Part shown: one piece after another, positions 54,705 through 63,378 of the stretch
How positions within the stretch are numbered: the stretch's first letter is position 1
Layout: each line of letters opens with the position of its first letter
Source: Salinispora tropica CNB-440
Lineage (GTDB): Bacteria > Actinomycetota > Actinomycetes > Mycobacteriales > Micromonosporaceae
Direction: 5' to 3'
NCBI RefSeq assembly: GCF_000016425.1
Contig: NC_009380.1
Location: forward strand, 2,360,144 to 2,424,143
DNA length: 64,000 nucleotides
Translations under genes and position numbers: made by a program
Notes under the pieces: model-generated
Database searches by the model: none
Told to the model about the DNA's origin: nothing
What the model saw: the letters and a program-made list of their open reading frames with translations, nothing else

Positions 54705-56781
54705 CCTGGGCGCCGTGCCCACATCGGACCACACCGAGGGCGTTGACGGCGCCTCTGATCGACGTGCTGGCGCAGCGAGGGATCCGGACGGCGCGCCGCG
54801 GCGTGGCTGGAGAGCGGAGGGTCGTCGGCTGCTGGAGCTCTCCGCTCTGCTCGGGCTCGCGGTTACTCAGCCGTTGTTGGATGTGCTCGGCCGGAGTCCG
54901 GACTTCTTCCTTTTCCACCACGCCAGCCGCGGCGAGATCGTGCAGCTGGTCGTGCTGGTCGCGATCGTGCCGACCGTCGCGGTCGGAACGATCGCGGCGA
55001 CGTCGCGGCTGGCCGGCCGTACCGCTCGGGAGGTGACCCACACGCTGCTCGTGGGTCTCCTGCTTACCGCGCTGGCCGTACAGATCGGACGGCACACGAC
55101 ACCGTTGCGGGGCGTACCGCTGCTGGTGCTGGCGGCTGTCGTCGCGGTGGCCGCGACGGTGGCGTACCGGCGGTGGCGTGCCCCGGCCCGCGTGCTGCGG
55201 GTCGCGGCGCTTGGGCCCGCGGTCTTCGTCGCGCTATTCCTGCTCGTCTCGCCCACCTCGACGGTGGTGTTGCCGCGCGGCGACGGCGGTGCCGTCGGGC
55301 TCGCCGGCGCCGGTGGCCATCCCCCGGTGGTCGTGCTGGTCCTCGACGAACTGCCCCTGCTCTCGCTGCTCGACCCGGACGGGCAGGTTGACGCGGACCG
55401 GTTCCCGCACTTCGCGGAGCTGGCCGCCGGCTCGACGTGGTACCGCAACGCGACCGGGGTCAGCGGTTGGACACCGTACGCGCTGCCGGCGATGTTGACC
55501 GGCCGCTATCCGGCCACCGGGGCGGCTCCCCACTACTCGCAGCATCCGGACAACCTGTTCACCGCGTTCGGTGGCCTGTACGACATTCGCGCCGAGGAGA
55601 GCATCACCCGCCTCTGCCCACCCAGCCGCTGTGAGACACCGGTGGGCCGGGAACAGGGGATGGGGGTACTGGTCCGGGAGAGTGCGAAGCTGCTGGCCCG
55701 GATGTCGGCGCCAACGGAGAGTCGGGTTGACCCGGCGGACTCCTACCGGGAGCAGACCGCCGCTGAGGCCGGCATCGACGCCGCCGAGCCGATCCCGGAG
55801 GATCCGAAGTTTCGCTGGGACCGGCTGAACGACAACCAGCCGGCCCGGTTCAGTAGCTTCCTCGCCGGACTTCGGCCGTCGGACCGGCCCACCCTGCACT
55901 TCCTGCACCTGCTGATGCCGCATTCGCCATGGGCGTACCTGCCCTCGGGAGTGCGCTATGAGGCGCCAGAGGACTTCCCGAACGAGGGGGAGGGCTGGGT
56001 GGAGTTGGCCCGCCAGCGGCATCTGGCCCAGCTCGGCTACACCGACCGGCTGATCGGCGAGACCCTGCGTACGCTGCGCGCGACCGGGCTCTACGACGAC
56101 GCCCTGCTGGTGGTCACCGCCGACCACGGGGTGAGCTTCACCAAGGGGGCACAGGGGCGGGGGATGGGTGCGATCGAGGTCGCCGCCGACGAGGTGGCCT
56201 GGGTGCCGTTGTTTGTCAAGTACCCGGGGCAGCGCACCGGTCGGCTCGATGACCGGAACTGGCAGCACGTTGACCTGCTGCCCACCCTCGCCGACGAGGC
56301 GGCGATCCGGCTGCCCTGGGCGGTGGACGGCCGGTCGGCGCGGGAAGCGCCCCGGGCGCAGGCGGACAAGGTCTTCTATGACCGGCCCGCCCAGCCGACC
56401 CCGATCGGCGGTGGCGTACCCACCCCGGTGCCGCCCGCCGCGCCGCACCCGCTGATCGGCACCACGGTGCCGGATCAGCCGACGGCGGGGGTGGCCCGTG
56501 TCGAGAACCTGGCTGCCTTCCGGGAGGTGGACCCGGACCAGGGCATGCTGCCCGCGCTGGTCTGGGGTGACCTGCCCGACGAGATCCCTGACGGCACCCC
56601 GCTGGCGGTGGCCATCAACGGCCGGGTCGCCGTCGTGGTTCCGGTGGTTGGCCGGGACGAGGGCGGGCGTCGGTTCGCCGCCCTGATCAGCGATGACCAG
56701 CTCTTTCGGTCGGGAACGAACCAGCTCGGTCTCTTCCTCGTCGCCGCCGACGGCACGCTGACCCGGCTCGCGCTCTCCTGA
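54697..56781 (+). CDS. Sulfatase/phosphoethanolamine-transferase-like membrane enzyme
   Basis: A 694-residue protein. The first 45 residues are polar. Four or five membrane helices follow (about 46-190), then an alkaline-phosphatase-superfamily domain (about 205-560). That domain has VVLVLDELP for metal binding, the nucleophile region TGVSGWTPYALPAMLTGRYP and VVTADHGVSF. It may add or remove a phosphate-linked or sulfate group on a surface glycan or lipid. A C-terminal beta-rich region (about 600-694) is unassigned. GTG start overlapping the methyltransferase gene. Confidence 0.85.
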   Translation: MADLGAVPTSDHTEGVDGASDRRAGAARDPDGAPRRGWRAEGRRLLELSALLGLAVTQPLLDVLGRSPDFFLFHHASRGEIVQLVVLVAIVPTVAVGTIAATSRLAGRTAREVTHTLLVGLLLTALAVQIGRHTTPLRGVPLLVLAAVVAVAATVAYRRWRAPARVLRVAALGPAVFVALFLLVSPTSTVVLPRGDGGAVGLAGAGGHPPVVVLVLDELPLLSLLDPDGQVDADRFPHFAELAAGSTWYRNATGVSGWTPYALPAMLTGRYPATGAAPHYSQHPDNLFTAFGGLYDIRAEESITRLCPPSRCETPVGREQGMGVLVRESAKLLARMSAPTESRVDPADSYREQTAAEAGIDAAEPIPEDPKFRWDRLNDNQPARFSSFLAGLRPSDRPTLHFLHLLMPHSPWAYLPSGVRYEAPEDFPNEGEGWVELARQRHLAQLGYTDRLIGETLRTLRATGLYDDALLVVTADHGVSFTKGAQGRGMGAIEVAADEVAWVPLFVKYPGQRTGRLDDRNWQHVDLLPTLADEAAIRLPWAVDGRSAREAPRAQADKVFYDRPAQPTPIGGGVPTPVPPAAPHPLIGTTVPDQPTAGVARVENLAAFREVDPDQGMLPALVWGDLPDEIPDGTPLAVAINGRVAVVVPVVGRDEGGRRFAALISDDQLFRSGTNQLGLFLVAADGTLTRLALS

Positions 56782-57155
56782 CCCCAGCCGCCGGTCGCCG
56801 CTGGGCGCGGCTTCTCTCTGCTGGCCACGGTCGCCGGTCGGCTCGGTCGGGCGGCGGTTGCCCGTCGTCCGGCCGAGCCCGTCCATCCTCGCCCACACTC
56901 AGACTGTTTGTGGTGTGCTGCGCTGACTGCCAGTGATTCTTGTCGTCCAGTGTTTTCATTCCGCCCTGTCCTGCCTCGGGCGGACTCCTCGTCGTGGGGT
57001 GGTCGACCGGTCGGCGTTTCCTGGCTGGCCGGCCGGGAAATGGGTGACGCATACCTCACCGGCGAACCACCGCGGGCGGTGTCCTGGGAAGCACGAATAC
57101 GGTAAAAGCGAAGGAAATTCAACGAAGAAGATCTGTCGGCGAAGCGAGGACGCAC
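56782..57155. other. Promoter region of citrate synthase
   Basis: 374 bp with no credible gene. TACGGT (57098-57103) is a likely -10 box about 55 nt before the citrate synthase ATG; the leader carries GAGGAC as ribosome site. No clear terminator was seen after the sulfatase-like gene. Confidence 0.45.
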
Positions 57156-58439
57156 ATGACGGAAGTCAAGCTCGATCACCCCGGTGGGCAGTTGTCGATG
57201 CCGGTGAACACGGCGATCGAGGGTCCCGCCGGCATCGGGGTGAGCAAGCTGCTCAAGCAGACCGGGATGACGACCTACGATCCTGGTTTCGTGAACACGG
57301 CCGCCTGCTCGTCCGCGATCACCTACATCGACGGCGACGCGGGGATCCTGCGCTACCGTGGCTACCCGATCGAGCAGCTGGCGGAGAAGTCCTCCTTCCT
57401 GGAGGTCTCGTACTTGCTGATCTACGGTGAGCTGCCCACCCCGCAGCAGCTGACCGAGTTCACCGAGCGGATTCGGCGGCATTCGTTGCTGCACGAGGAG
57501 ATGCGTCGGTTCTTCGACGGCTTCCCCCGGGATGCGCACCCGATGGCGGTGCTCTCCTCGGCGGTCAGTGCCATCTCCACCTTCTACCAGGACAGCCTCG
57601 ACCCGTTCGACGACGAGCATGTGGAGATGTCGACGGTCCGGCTGATGGCGAAGGTGCCGACCATCGCCTCGTACGCCTACAAGAAGTCGATCGGCCAGCC
57701 GCTGCTGTACCCGGAGAACTCCCTCGGGTACGTGGAGAACTTCCTTCGGATGACCTTCGGCGTGCCGGCCGAGCCGTACGAGGTCGACCCGGTGATGGCC
57801 CGGGTGCTGGACATGCTGTTCATCCTGCATGCCGACCACGAGCAGAACTGCTCCACCTCGACCGTACGGCTGGTGGGTTCCAGCAACGCCAACCTCTTCG
57901 CCTCGGTCTCCGCCGGCGTGAACGCGCTGTTCGGTCCGTTGCACGGCGGCGCGAACCAGTCCGTGTTGGAGATGCTGGAGACGATCCAGGCCGACGGCGG
58001 CGACGTCCGTTCCTTCGTGCGGCGGGTCAAGGACCGGCAGGCCGGCACGAAGCTGATGGGCTTCGGCCACCGGGTCTACAAGAACTATGACCCCCGGGCC
58101 ACCATTGTGAAGAGGGCCGCCCAGGACGTGATGGGCCGGATGTCCACGTCGGACCCGATGCTGGACGTCGCGATGGAGCTGGAGGAGATCGCGCTCGCCG
58201 ACGACTTCTTCGTCTCCCGCAAGCTCTACCCGAACGTGGACTTCTACACCGGCCTGATCTACAAGGCCATGGGCTTCCCGACGAAGATGTTCACCGTGCT
58301 GTTCGCGCTGGGGCGGCTCCCCGGCTGGATCGCCCAGTGGCGTGAGATGATCAAGGACCCGGAGACGAAGATTGGTCGCCCGCGGCAGATCTACACCGGT
58401 GCCGTGCAGCGCGACTACGTCAACCTCGAGCAGCGCTGA
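57156..58439 (+). CDS. gltA: Citrate synthase
   Basis: A 427-residue type I/II citrate synthase that joins acetyl-CoA and oxaloacetate at the entry to the TCA cycle. Catalytic residues are visible: His in FGPLHGGANQSVLEML, His in LMGFGHRVYKNYDPR and Asp in LYPNVDFYTGLIYKAMG. The N-terminal beta domain (about 1-55) is the hexameric, NADH-sensitive type. A strong hairpin follows the stop. Confidence 0.96.
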   Translation: MTEVKLDHPGGQLSMPVNTAIEGPAGIGVSKLLKQTGMTTYDPGFVNTAACSSAITYIDGDAGILRYRGYPIEQLAEKSSFLEVSYLLIYGELPTPQQLTEFTERIRRHSLLHEEMRRFFDGFPRDAHPMAVLSSAVSAISTFYQDSLDPFDDEHVEMSTVRLMAKVPTIASYAYKKSIGQPLLYPENSLGYVENFLRMTFGVPAEPYEVDPVMARVLDMLFILHADHEQNCSTSTVRLVGSSNANLFASVSAGVNALFGPLHGGANQSVLEMLETIQADGGDVRSFVRRVKDRQAGTKLMGFGHRVYKNYDPRATIVKRAAQDVMGRMSTSDPMLDVAMELEEIALADDFFVSRKLYPNVDFYTGLIYKAMGFPTKMFTVLFALGRLPGWIAQWREMIKDPETKIGRPRQIYTGAVQRDYVNLEQR

Positions 58440-58466
58440 GCGGAGCGGACTCCCGCGTAACCCACA

Positions 58467-58514
58467 CGGCCGAGCGCCGCTGCCCCCACGATTCGGGGCA
58501 ACGGCGCTCGGCCG
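58467..58514. terminator. Terminator shared by gltA and the TrmH-type gene
   Basis: CGGCCGAGCGCCG (58467-58479) pairs with CGGCGCTCGGCCG (58502-58514), with an inner TGCCCC/GGGGCA stem. It directly abuts the stop codon of the convergent gene. Confidence 0.85.
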
Positions 58515-59414
58515 TCAGGGCATCGGGGTACGCGCGGTGTCGGTGCGAGGGGCAACCTCCGCCGGAGTGGTGGGTGGCGCTGGTTGCGGCGTCGATGCTG
58601 TTCGTTGCCGTGCGGCCTCGTACAACACCACGGTCGCCGCGGCGGCGGCGTTCAGGGAGCTGGCGGCGCCGGTGATCGGGATCCGCACCGTACGGTCGCA
58701 GGACTGCCGCCAAGCCGTACTGAGTCCGCGTGTCTCGTTCCCCACCACGATGATCGTCGGGCCGGTGAGATCGTGCGCGGTGATCTCCACCTCGCCGTGT
58801 TCGTCGGTGCCGACGATCTCGATGGGGATGCGCGTGGCGCGCAGCGAGTCGGCCCAGTCCAGTACCGCACGATGGCTCGGTACGCGCACCACGGGCACGG
58901 TGAACAGTGAACCGGTAGTCGCGCGCACGGACTTGGGGTCATAGGGGTCGGCCGCATGCCCGGTAATGACCACGCCGGCGGCTCCGAAGGCATCCGCGGA
59001 CCGAATCAGCGAACCGATGTTGCCGGGAGTGGTCGGTCGGTCGAAGGCCATCACCAGCATGTTGGCCGAGTGGGGTATGCGCTGCAGTCGGTCCTCGGGG
59101 AGCCCGACCACCGCGAGTAACTCCGGTGGCTCCTCGTCCTTGCCCCCGAGCTCACCCAACAGCTCCGGCGACACCGCGACCGGGCTGGCCCCGCTGATCC
59201 GGTCCAGCAGGTCTCGACTCCATCGGGAGAGGCTCTGCCCGGCGGGATACAGCAGGGCACGGACCTGCCAACCGTGTTCGACCGCGAGGGTGATGGGCCG
59301 GACCCCCTGGACCACGAACTCCCCCGCACGCTGGCGTTTGGTGCGATTGGTCAGCAGGGCATGCCACTGCTGGAAGGTCGCGTTTCGGGTGCTGACCCTG
59401 ATTGTCCTCGCCAT
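58515..59414 (-). CDS. SpoU/TrmH family RNA 2'-O-methyltransferase
   Basis: A 299-residue SPOUT enzyme. The three motifs are NIGSLIRSADAFGAAGVVI, IIVVGNETRGLS and IPITGAASSLNAAAAATVVLYEA, which form the trefoil-knot SAM site. It methylates a ribose 2'-OH in rRNA or tRNA. The N-terminal 110 residues are a substrate-binding domain (L30e-like). The last 30 residues are Pro/Thr-rich. GAGGAGG lies about 10 nt before the ATG. Confidence 0.9.
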   Translation of the reverse strand: MARTIRVSTRNATFQQWHALLTNRTKRQRAGEFVVQGVRPITLAVEHGWQVRALLYPAGQSLSRWSRDLLDRISGASPVAVSPELLGELGGKDEEPPELLAVVGLPEDRLQRIPHSANMLVMAFDRPTTPGNIGSLIRSADAFGAAGVVITGHAADPYDPKSVRATTGSLFTVPVVRVPSHRAVLDWADSLRATRIPIEIVGTDEHGEVEITAHDLTGPTIIVVGNETRGLSTAWRQSCDRTVRIPITGAASSLNAAAAATVVLYEAARQRTASTPQPAPPTTPAEVAPRTDTARTPMP

Positions 59415-59743
59415 GTGCCCAGTGCCTCCTCGCTGCGCCTACCTTTGGGCTGGCGGTGCCAGGCGGTATGGCGGGGTGCTGCCGACAGTACAGCGGCCGG
59501 TGATCTTTCTGCTGGCCGAGGCCGAAGCGCGGTCGGGTCGTTTAGGTGTGGTTGGCGGTCAGCGCCGCGGGGGCGGATTCGTCCGCTGCGATCGAGGCGG
59601 TGAACCTGGTCAGGGGTCCTCATTCCCGTGTTGCGCCGCACCTTTCCGACCCGTTGACCCTCGCCGTGTTCCCACCTCTTGCGGTCAGCTGCGGCCGGCG
59701 CCGACAGTCGCATCGCCGGTAGTCCGCATTCGACCGGGATGGG
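59415..59743. other. Intergenic region without a gene
   Basis: 329 bp between the TrmH-type gene start and the stop of the GCS2 gene, both on the minus strand. No ribosome-site-led frame, hairpin with T-run or known RNA motif was found. It should hold the TrmH-gene promoter. Confidence 0.4.
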
Positions 59744-61222
59744 TCAGGGAATGGGCCACTCGTGGGCTGGTCGGTTGCTGTGCATCAGGTCCACGTAGTG
59801 GCGGACCACCTCGCGTAGCGCCTCGGGCCGGGCCAGGCGGTCGGCGGCCTCAAGCCGGTTCAGAGTGGCCACCTGCCAGCTCGCGCCGTTGCGGCCGGTG
59901 AGGCAGCGCTGCTCGATGATGCCGAGGAGTCGATCCCGCTCGTGTGGGTTCACTCCCCAGCGGTCCAGCCCGTGGTGGGCCAGCGGCAGTAGTCGGCGGA
60001 GCACCAACTCGGTGACGGGTAGGTAGCCGAGGCCCGGCCAGAAGACCGGCGCGTCGATGCCGTGTCGGGCACAGGTGGTGAAGTTCTCCTCAGCGGCGTT
60101 GAACGACATCTGCGACCACAGCGGGCGGTCACTCTCGGCCAGGGCGCGGACCAGGCCGAAGAAGAACGCCCCGTTGGCGACGGTGTCCACCACGGTGGGC
60201 CCGGCCGGTAGCACGCGGTTCTCCAGCCGCAGCTGCGGTCGGCCCTCCAGGACGTCATATATCGGCCGGTTCCACCGGTAGATGGTGCCGTTGTGCAGGC
60301 GTAGCTCGGCCAGCTGCGGCACGGCACCAGCCGTGATCGCGTCGGCGGGATCCTCCGGGTCGCAGATGGGCAGCAACGCGGGGAAGTAGCGGACATTTTC
60401 GTCGAAGAGGTCGAAGACGCTGGCGATCCAGCGTTCCCCGAACCACACCCGGGGACGGACGCCCTGCGCCTTGATCTCCACTGCCCGGGTGTCGGTTGCC
60501 TGCTCGAACAGCGGGATCCGCGTCTCCCGCCACAGCTCCCGGCCGAAGAGCAGCGGTGCGTTGGCACCCAGCGCCACCTGGACGCCGGCGATGGCCTGCG
60601 CCGCGTTCCAGTAGTCGGCGAACTGGGCGGGGCTGACCTGGAGGTGGAACTGGGCGCTGGTGCAGGCTGCCTCTGGAGTGATGGTGTCCGCGGTGGTCGC
60701 CAGTCGCTCAACGCCGTTGATGACGATTCGCAGATCTTCGCCGCGAGCGGCGAAGATCTGCTCGTTGAGCAGTTCGAAGCGGGGGTTCGCGGAGAGCGCG
60801 GCCGAGGTGAGGTGCTCCGGCCGTAGCGTCGGCAAGATGCCGATCATGACGAGACGGGCGCCGACGGTGCGTGCCCGGCTCTCGGCGGCGTTGAGGCGTT
60901 CACGCAGCTTCTTCTCGAACTCCAACGCCCCGGTGCCGGCGAGCCGCAGGGGAGCCACGTTGATCTCCAGGTTGAACTGACCCAGCTCAGTCTGGAAGTC
61001 TGGGTCGGCCACCGCAGCCAGTACGGCGGCGTTGCGCATCGCGGGCCGCGACTCGTCATCGATGAGGTTGAGCTCGATCTCCAGCCCGGTCGTCGGCCGA
61101 CCCACGTCGAACCGGGAATCCGACAGGAGATCAGCGAGGACAGTGAGGCAGCGGCGGACCTTCGCCCGGTAGCGGGCCCGATCCGCACGGTCGAAGGTCC
61201 GCACGTCAACGTTCTCGCCCAT
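59744..61222 (-). CDS. GCS2 family glutamate-cysteine ligase-like protein (YbdK-type)
   Basis: A 492-residue carboxylate-amine ligase. GLEIELNLIDDESRPAM near residue 47 and ELGQFNLEINVAP near residue 79 hold the acidic metal ligands; SAQFHLQVSPAQFADYWNAAQ and VEIKAQGVRPRVWFGERW follow. It is longer than the roughly 370-residue YbdK and resembles the actinobacterial COG2170 group. It probably ligates glutamate to an amine. It is distinct from egtA in this window. The start at 61222 is chosen by the domain start and AGGGCGG upstream; an open frame continues to 61639. Confidence 0.86.
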   Translation of the reverse strand: MGENVDVRTFDRADRARYRAKVRRCLTVLADLLSDSRFDVGRPTTGLEIELNLIDDESRPAMRNAAVLAAVADPDFQTELGQFNLEINVAPLRLAGTGALEFEKKLRERLNAAESRARTVGARLVMIGILPTLRPEHLTSAALSANPRFELLNEQIFAARGEDLRIVINGVERLATTADTITPEAACTSAQFHLQVSPAQFADYWNAAQAIAGVQVALGANAPLLFGRELWRETRIPLFEQATDTRAVEIKAQGVRPRVWFGERWIASVFDLFDENVRYFPALLPICDPEDPADAITAGAVPQLAELRLHNGTIYRWNRPIYDVLEGRPQLRLENRVLPAGPTVVDTVANGAFFFGLVRALAESDRPLWSQMSFNAAEENFTTCARHGIDAPVFWPGLGYLPVTELVLRRLLPLAHHGLDRWGVNPHERDRLLGIIEQRCLTGRNGASWQVATLNRLEAADRLARPEALREVVRHYVDLMHSNRPAHEWPIP

Positions 61223-61383
61223 GGTCACCGCCCTGTCACCGCTGGCCCCCTGACAGTCGCACAGTGTGTCCGGTGACGGTAGACCTGTTGGCTTTCTCCC
61301 ACCCACCGGTGGGCCGCGGCAACTCCCACCGAACCGGTGCGGCGCGCCCGCAGTCGTGCGCACCGAGCGGTGACCGGGTCGGC

Positions 61384-61923
61384 TCACACCAGGCTGGAAC
61401 AGGCGGCCACCGCGGCCAGCAGTAGCAGGCCCAGGCCGGCCTGGAGCAGGAGCGGCGGCCCGAGATGCGACCAGAGCGTCGCCGTACGCGGGGTGAGTAC
61501 CTGTCCGGTGGTGAGGTTGACGATCCGCTCGATCTTCGGCGGAAGCTCGGAGTCGCGCTGGCGGCGTAGGGTGAGTTGTACGTGGTCGGCCGGGTGCAGG
61601 GCGCTCTGCGGTAGGTGTCCGTGTAGCTCTACCTCGCACATCCGTCCGGCGGAGTCCCGCAGGCGGACCGGGGTGACCAGGAACTCCGGCCCGTTCCTGA
61701 GCTCCTTGAGCGTGCGGCGACCGCCGCCGGAACCGGCCGCCGCGAGCTGCTGGAGCAGGGCCATCAGCATTCTCGTCACGCCGGCTGCGACGAGCACCGC
61801 CACCAGCACCGGCTGACCCACCCGTACCTCACGCGGGTAGCCCTCGAGTAGCCGGACGACTCGCCCGGTGACGATGCGCGCCGTCGGATGAGTGATCCGT
61901 GGGGCATGCAGGTCGCTGTTCAT
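61384..61923 (-). CDS. Small membrane protein of unknown function
   Basis: A 179-residue protein with one membrane segment near residues 35-55 (PVLVAVLVAAGVTRMLMAL) and one at the C-terminus (LLLQAGLGLLLLAAVAA). Between them is a soluble, beta-like region of about 85 residues. I do not recognise the family. The start at ATG 61923 is favoured over GTG 61932. It lies upstream of the GCS2 gene on the same strand, about 160 bp away. Confidence 0.65.
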   Translation of the reverse strand: MNSDLHAPRITHPTARIVTGRVVRLLEGYPREVRVGQPVLVAVLVAAGVTRMLMALLQQLAAAGSGGGRRTLKELRNGPEFLVTPVRLRDSAGRMCEVELHGHLPQSALHPADHVQLTLRRQRDSELPPKIERIVNLTTGQVLTPRTATLWSHLGPPLLLQAGLGLLLLAAVAACSSLV

Positions 61924-62070
61924 CGCCACCACCCGGGGTTTGATCTGTTCCCCGATGGTATCGGCCGGTGTGGGTGAACGGGGTGAATGAACGTGGGGTC
62001 ACGTGGCGTGGTCAGGTGACAAGCCAGCCGGCGCGGGTAAACGCAGGGTCGAGCTGGAAAGGGGTCGCGC

Positions 62071-63195
62071 ATGCAGCTGTCCTTCCTACGCCCGCTCTAT
62101 GATCGGCCGGGCCCGTGGTGTTCGGTGTACCTGGACGCCTCCGCCGACACCGAGGACGCCCACGCCGCGCTGGACCTGCGCTGGCGGGCGCTCCGGGACC
62201 GACTCCAGGAGCAACGGGCCGACCCGGCGTCGATCGAGGCGATTGATCGGGTGGTTCGGGGGCATAACCCGATGCCGGGTGACTACGGCATCGCCGTCTT
62301 CGCCAGCCACGGTCGGGTGGCCCTGTCGGAGTACCTGTCTGCTCCGCCGCTGCGGGACATCGCCGCGTTCGCGTCACTGCCACACGTGATGCCGCTGCTG
62401 GCCCAGCGAGGCGAGCAGGTGGCCTGGGTGCGCGTGATCGCCGACCGGACCGGAGCGGACGCGATGGCGGTCAGCGCGGGGGGTGTGCCACGGCACGCCC
62501 ACGTGCAGGGCCGGGAGGAGTACCAGCTGCGCCGCGTACGGCCCGGCGGTTGGTCCCAGTCCCGGTATCAGCGGGCCGCTGTGGAGGCCTGGCACCGCAA
62601 CGCGGGTGACATCGCCGCCGCCGCCGCGGAGCTGGCCGAGAGGGTACGCGCCGACGTGGTGGTGGTGGCCGGAGATGTGCGGGCCACCGGTGTGATCGCC
62701 GCGCAGTTGCCGGAACGCTGGCAGGAGGTGCTGGTCCGTACCGATGCCGGCAAGCGGGCCGACGGCGCCGACCACACCCTGCTGGACGACCTGACCGTGC
62801 AGGCCATTGCCGAGGTGGCCGACCAGCGGGTCAGTACCGCCCTGGACCGGTTTGGTCAGCAGGAGGAGGTCGGGTCCGGGCTGGACGCGGTGGTCTCCGC
62901 ACTGCAGCGGGACCAGGTCGAGAACCTGCTCATCGTGGACGACCCGTCGGCGACGGGAGAGCTGTGGGTGGGGTCGGATTCCACCCAGATCGCTACTGAT
63001 CCGGAACAACTATCCGCCATGTCGGTCCGGGACCCGGAGCAGGTACGCGTGGATGCCGCCCTGGTACGGGCGTTGGTGGGGACTGACGCGGAGCTGACCG
63101 TCCTCAGCCCCGACGAGGCGCCGGAGTTGACCGGTGGGGTGGGCGCGGTACTGCGGTACGTCGATGTCGCCACGCCGGGGCGGGACCGCGCCTGA
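62071..63195 (+). CDS. Bacterial eRF1-like/Vms1-type release factor homologue (Rv2629-like)
   Basis: A 374-residue protein. The N-terminal VLRF1/baeRF domain (about 1-160) has WCSVYLDASADTEDAHAAL at the start and the conserved GGWSQSRYQRAAVEAW near residue 165, where the Gln and Arg match the Vms1 peptidyl-tRNA-cleaving loop. The middle (about 180-260) is an eRF1 domain 2-like fold and the end (about 265-370) an L7Ae-like domain (VVSALQRDQVENLLIVDD). Such proteins are proposed to rescue stalled ribosomes. GAAAGGGG lies 6 nt before the ATG. Confidence 0.85.
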   Translation: MQLSFLRPLYDRPGPWCSVYLDASADTEDAHAALDLRWRALRDRLQEQRADPASIEAIDRVVRGHNPMPGDYGIAVFASHGRVALSEYLSAPPLRDIAAFASLPHVMPLLAQRGEQVAWVRVIADRTGADAMAVSAGGVPRHAHVQGREEYQLRRVRPGGWSQSRYQRAAVEAWHRNAGDIAAAAAELAERVRADVVVVAGDVRATGVIAAQLPERWQEVLVRTDAGKRADGADHTLLDDLTVQAIAEVADQRVSTALDRFGQQEEVGSGLDAVVSALQRDQVENLLIVDDPSATGELWVGSDSTQIATDPEQLSAMSVRDPEQVRVDAALVRALVGTDAELTVLSPDEAPELTGGVGAVLRYVDVATPGRDRA

Positions 63196-63378
63196 CCGGA
63201 GCGGCGCGATCGGCGCAGCCGTACGGCGTCGAACCGGGCGGGTGCGGCGGATGGTCGAACGTCGTGGCCGGGGCCGGGCGCATCCGGTCCGGCCGCCCAT
63301 CCGTCAGGATTACCGGGTAAATCACGATGAGCAAGAGATGCCCAGTTTGAACCCCATCGGGGCGGGAAGCCGGGCTGC

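Noticed and set aside
55234..56898. A 554-codon minus-strand frame opposite the sulfatase-like gene
   Set aside because: Antisense shadow of a gene with clear alkaline-phosphatase-fold motifs; no ribosome site or domain.
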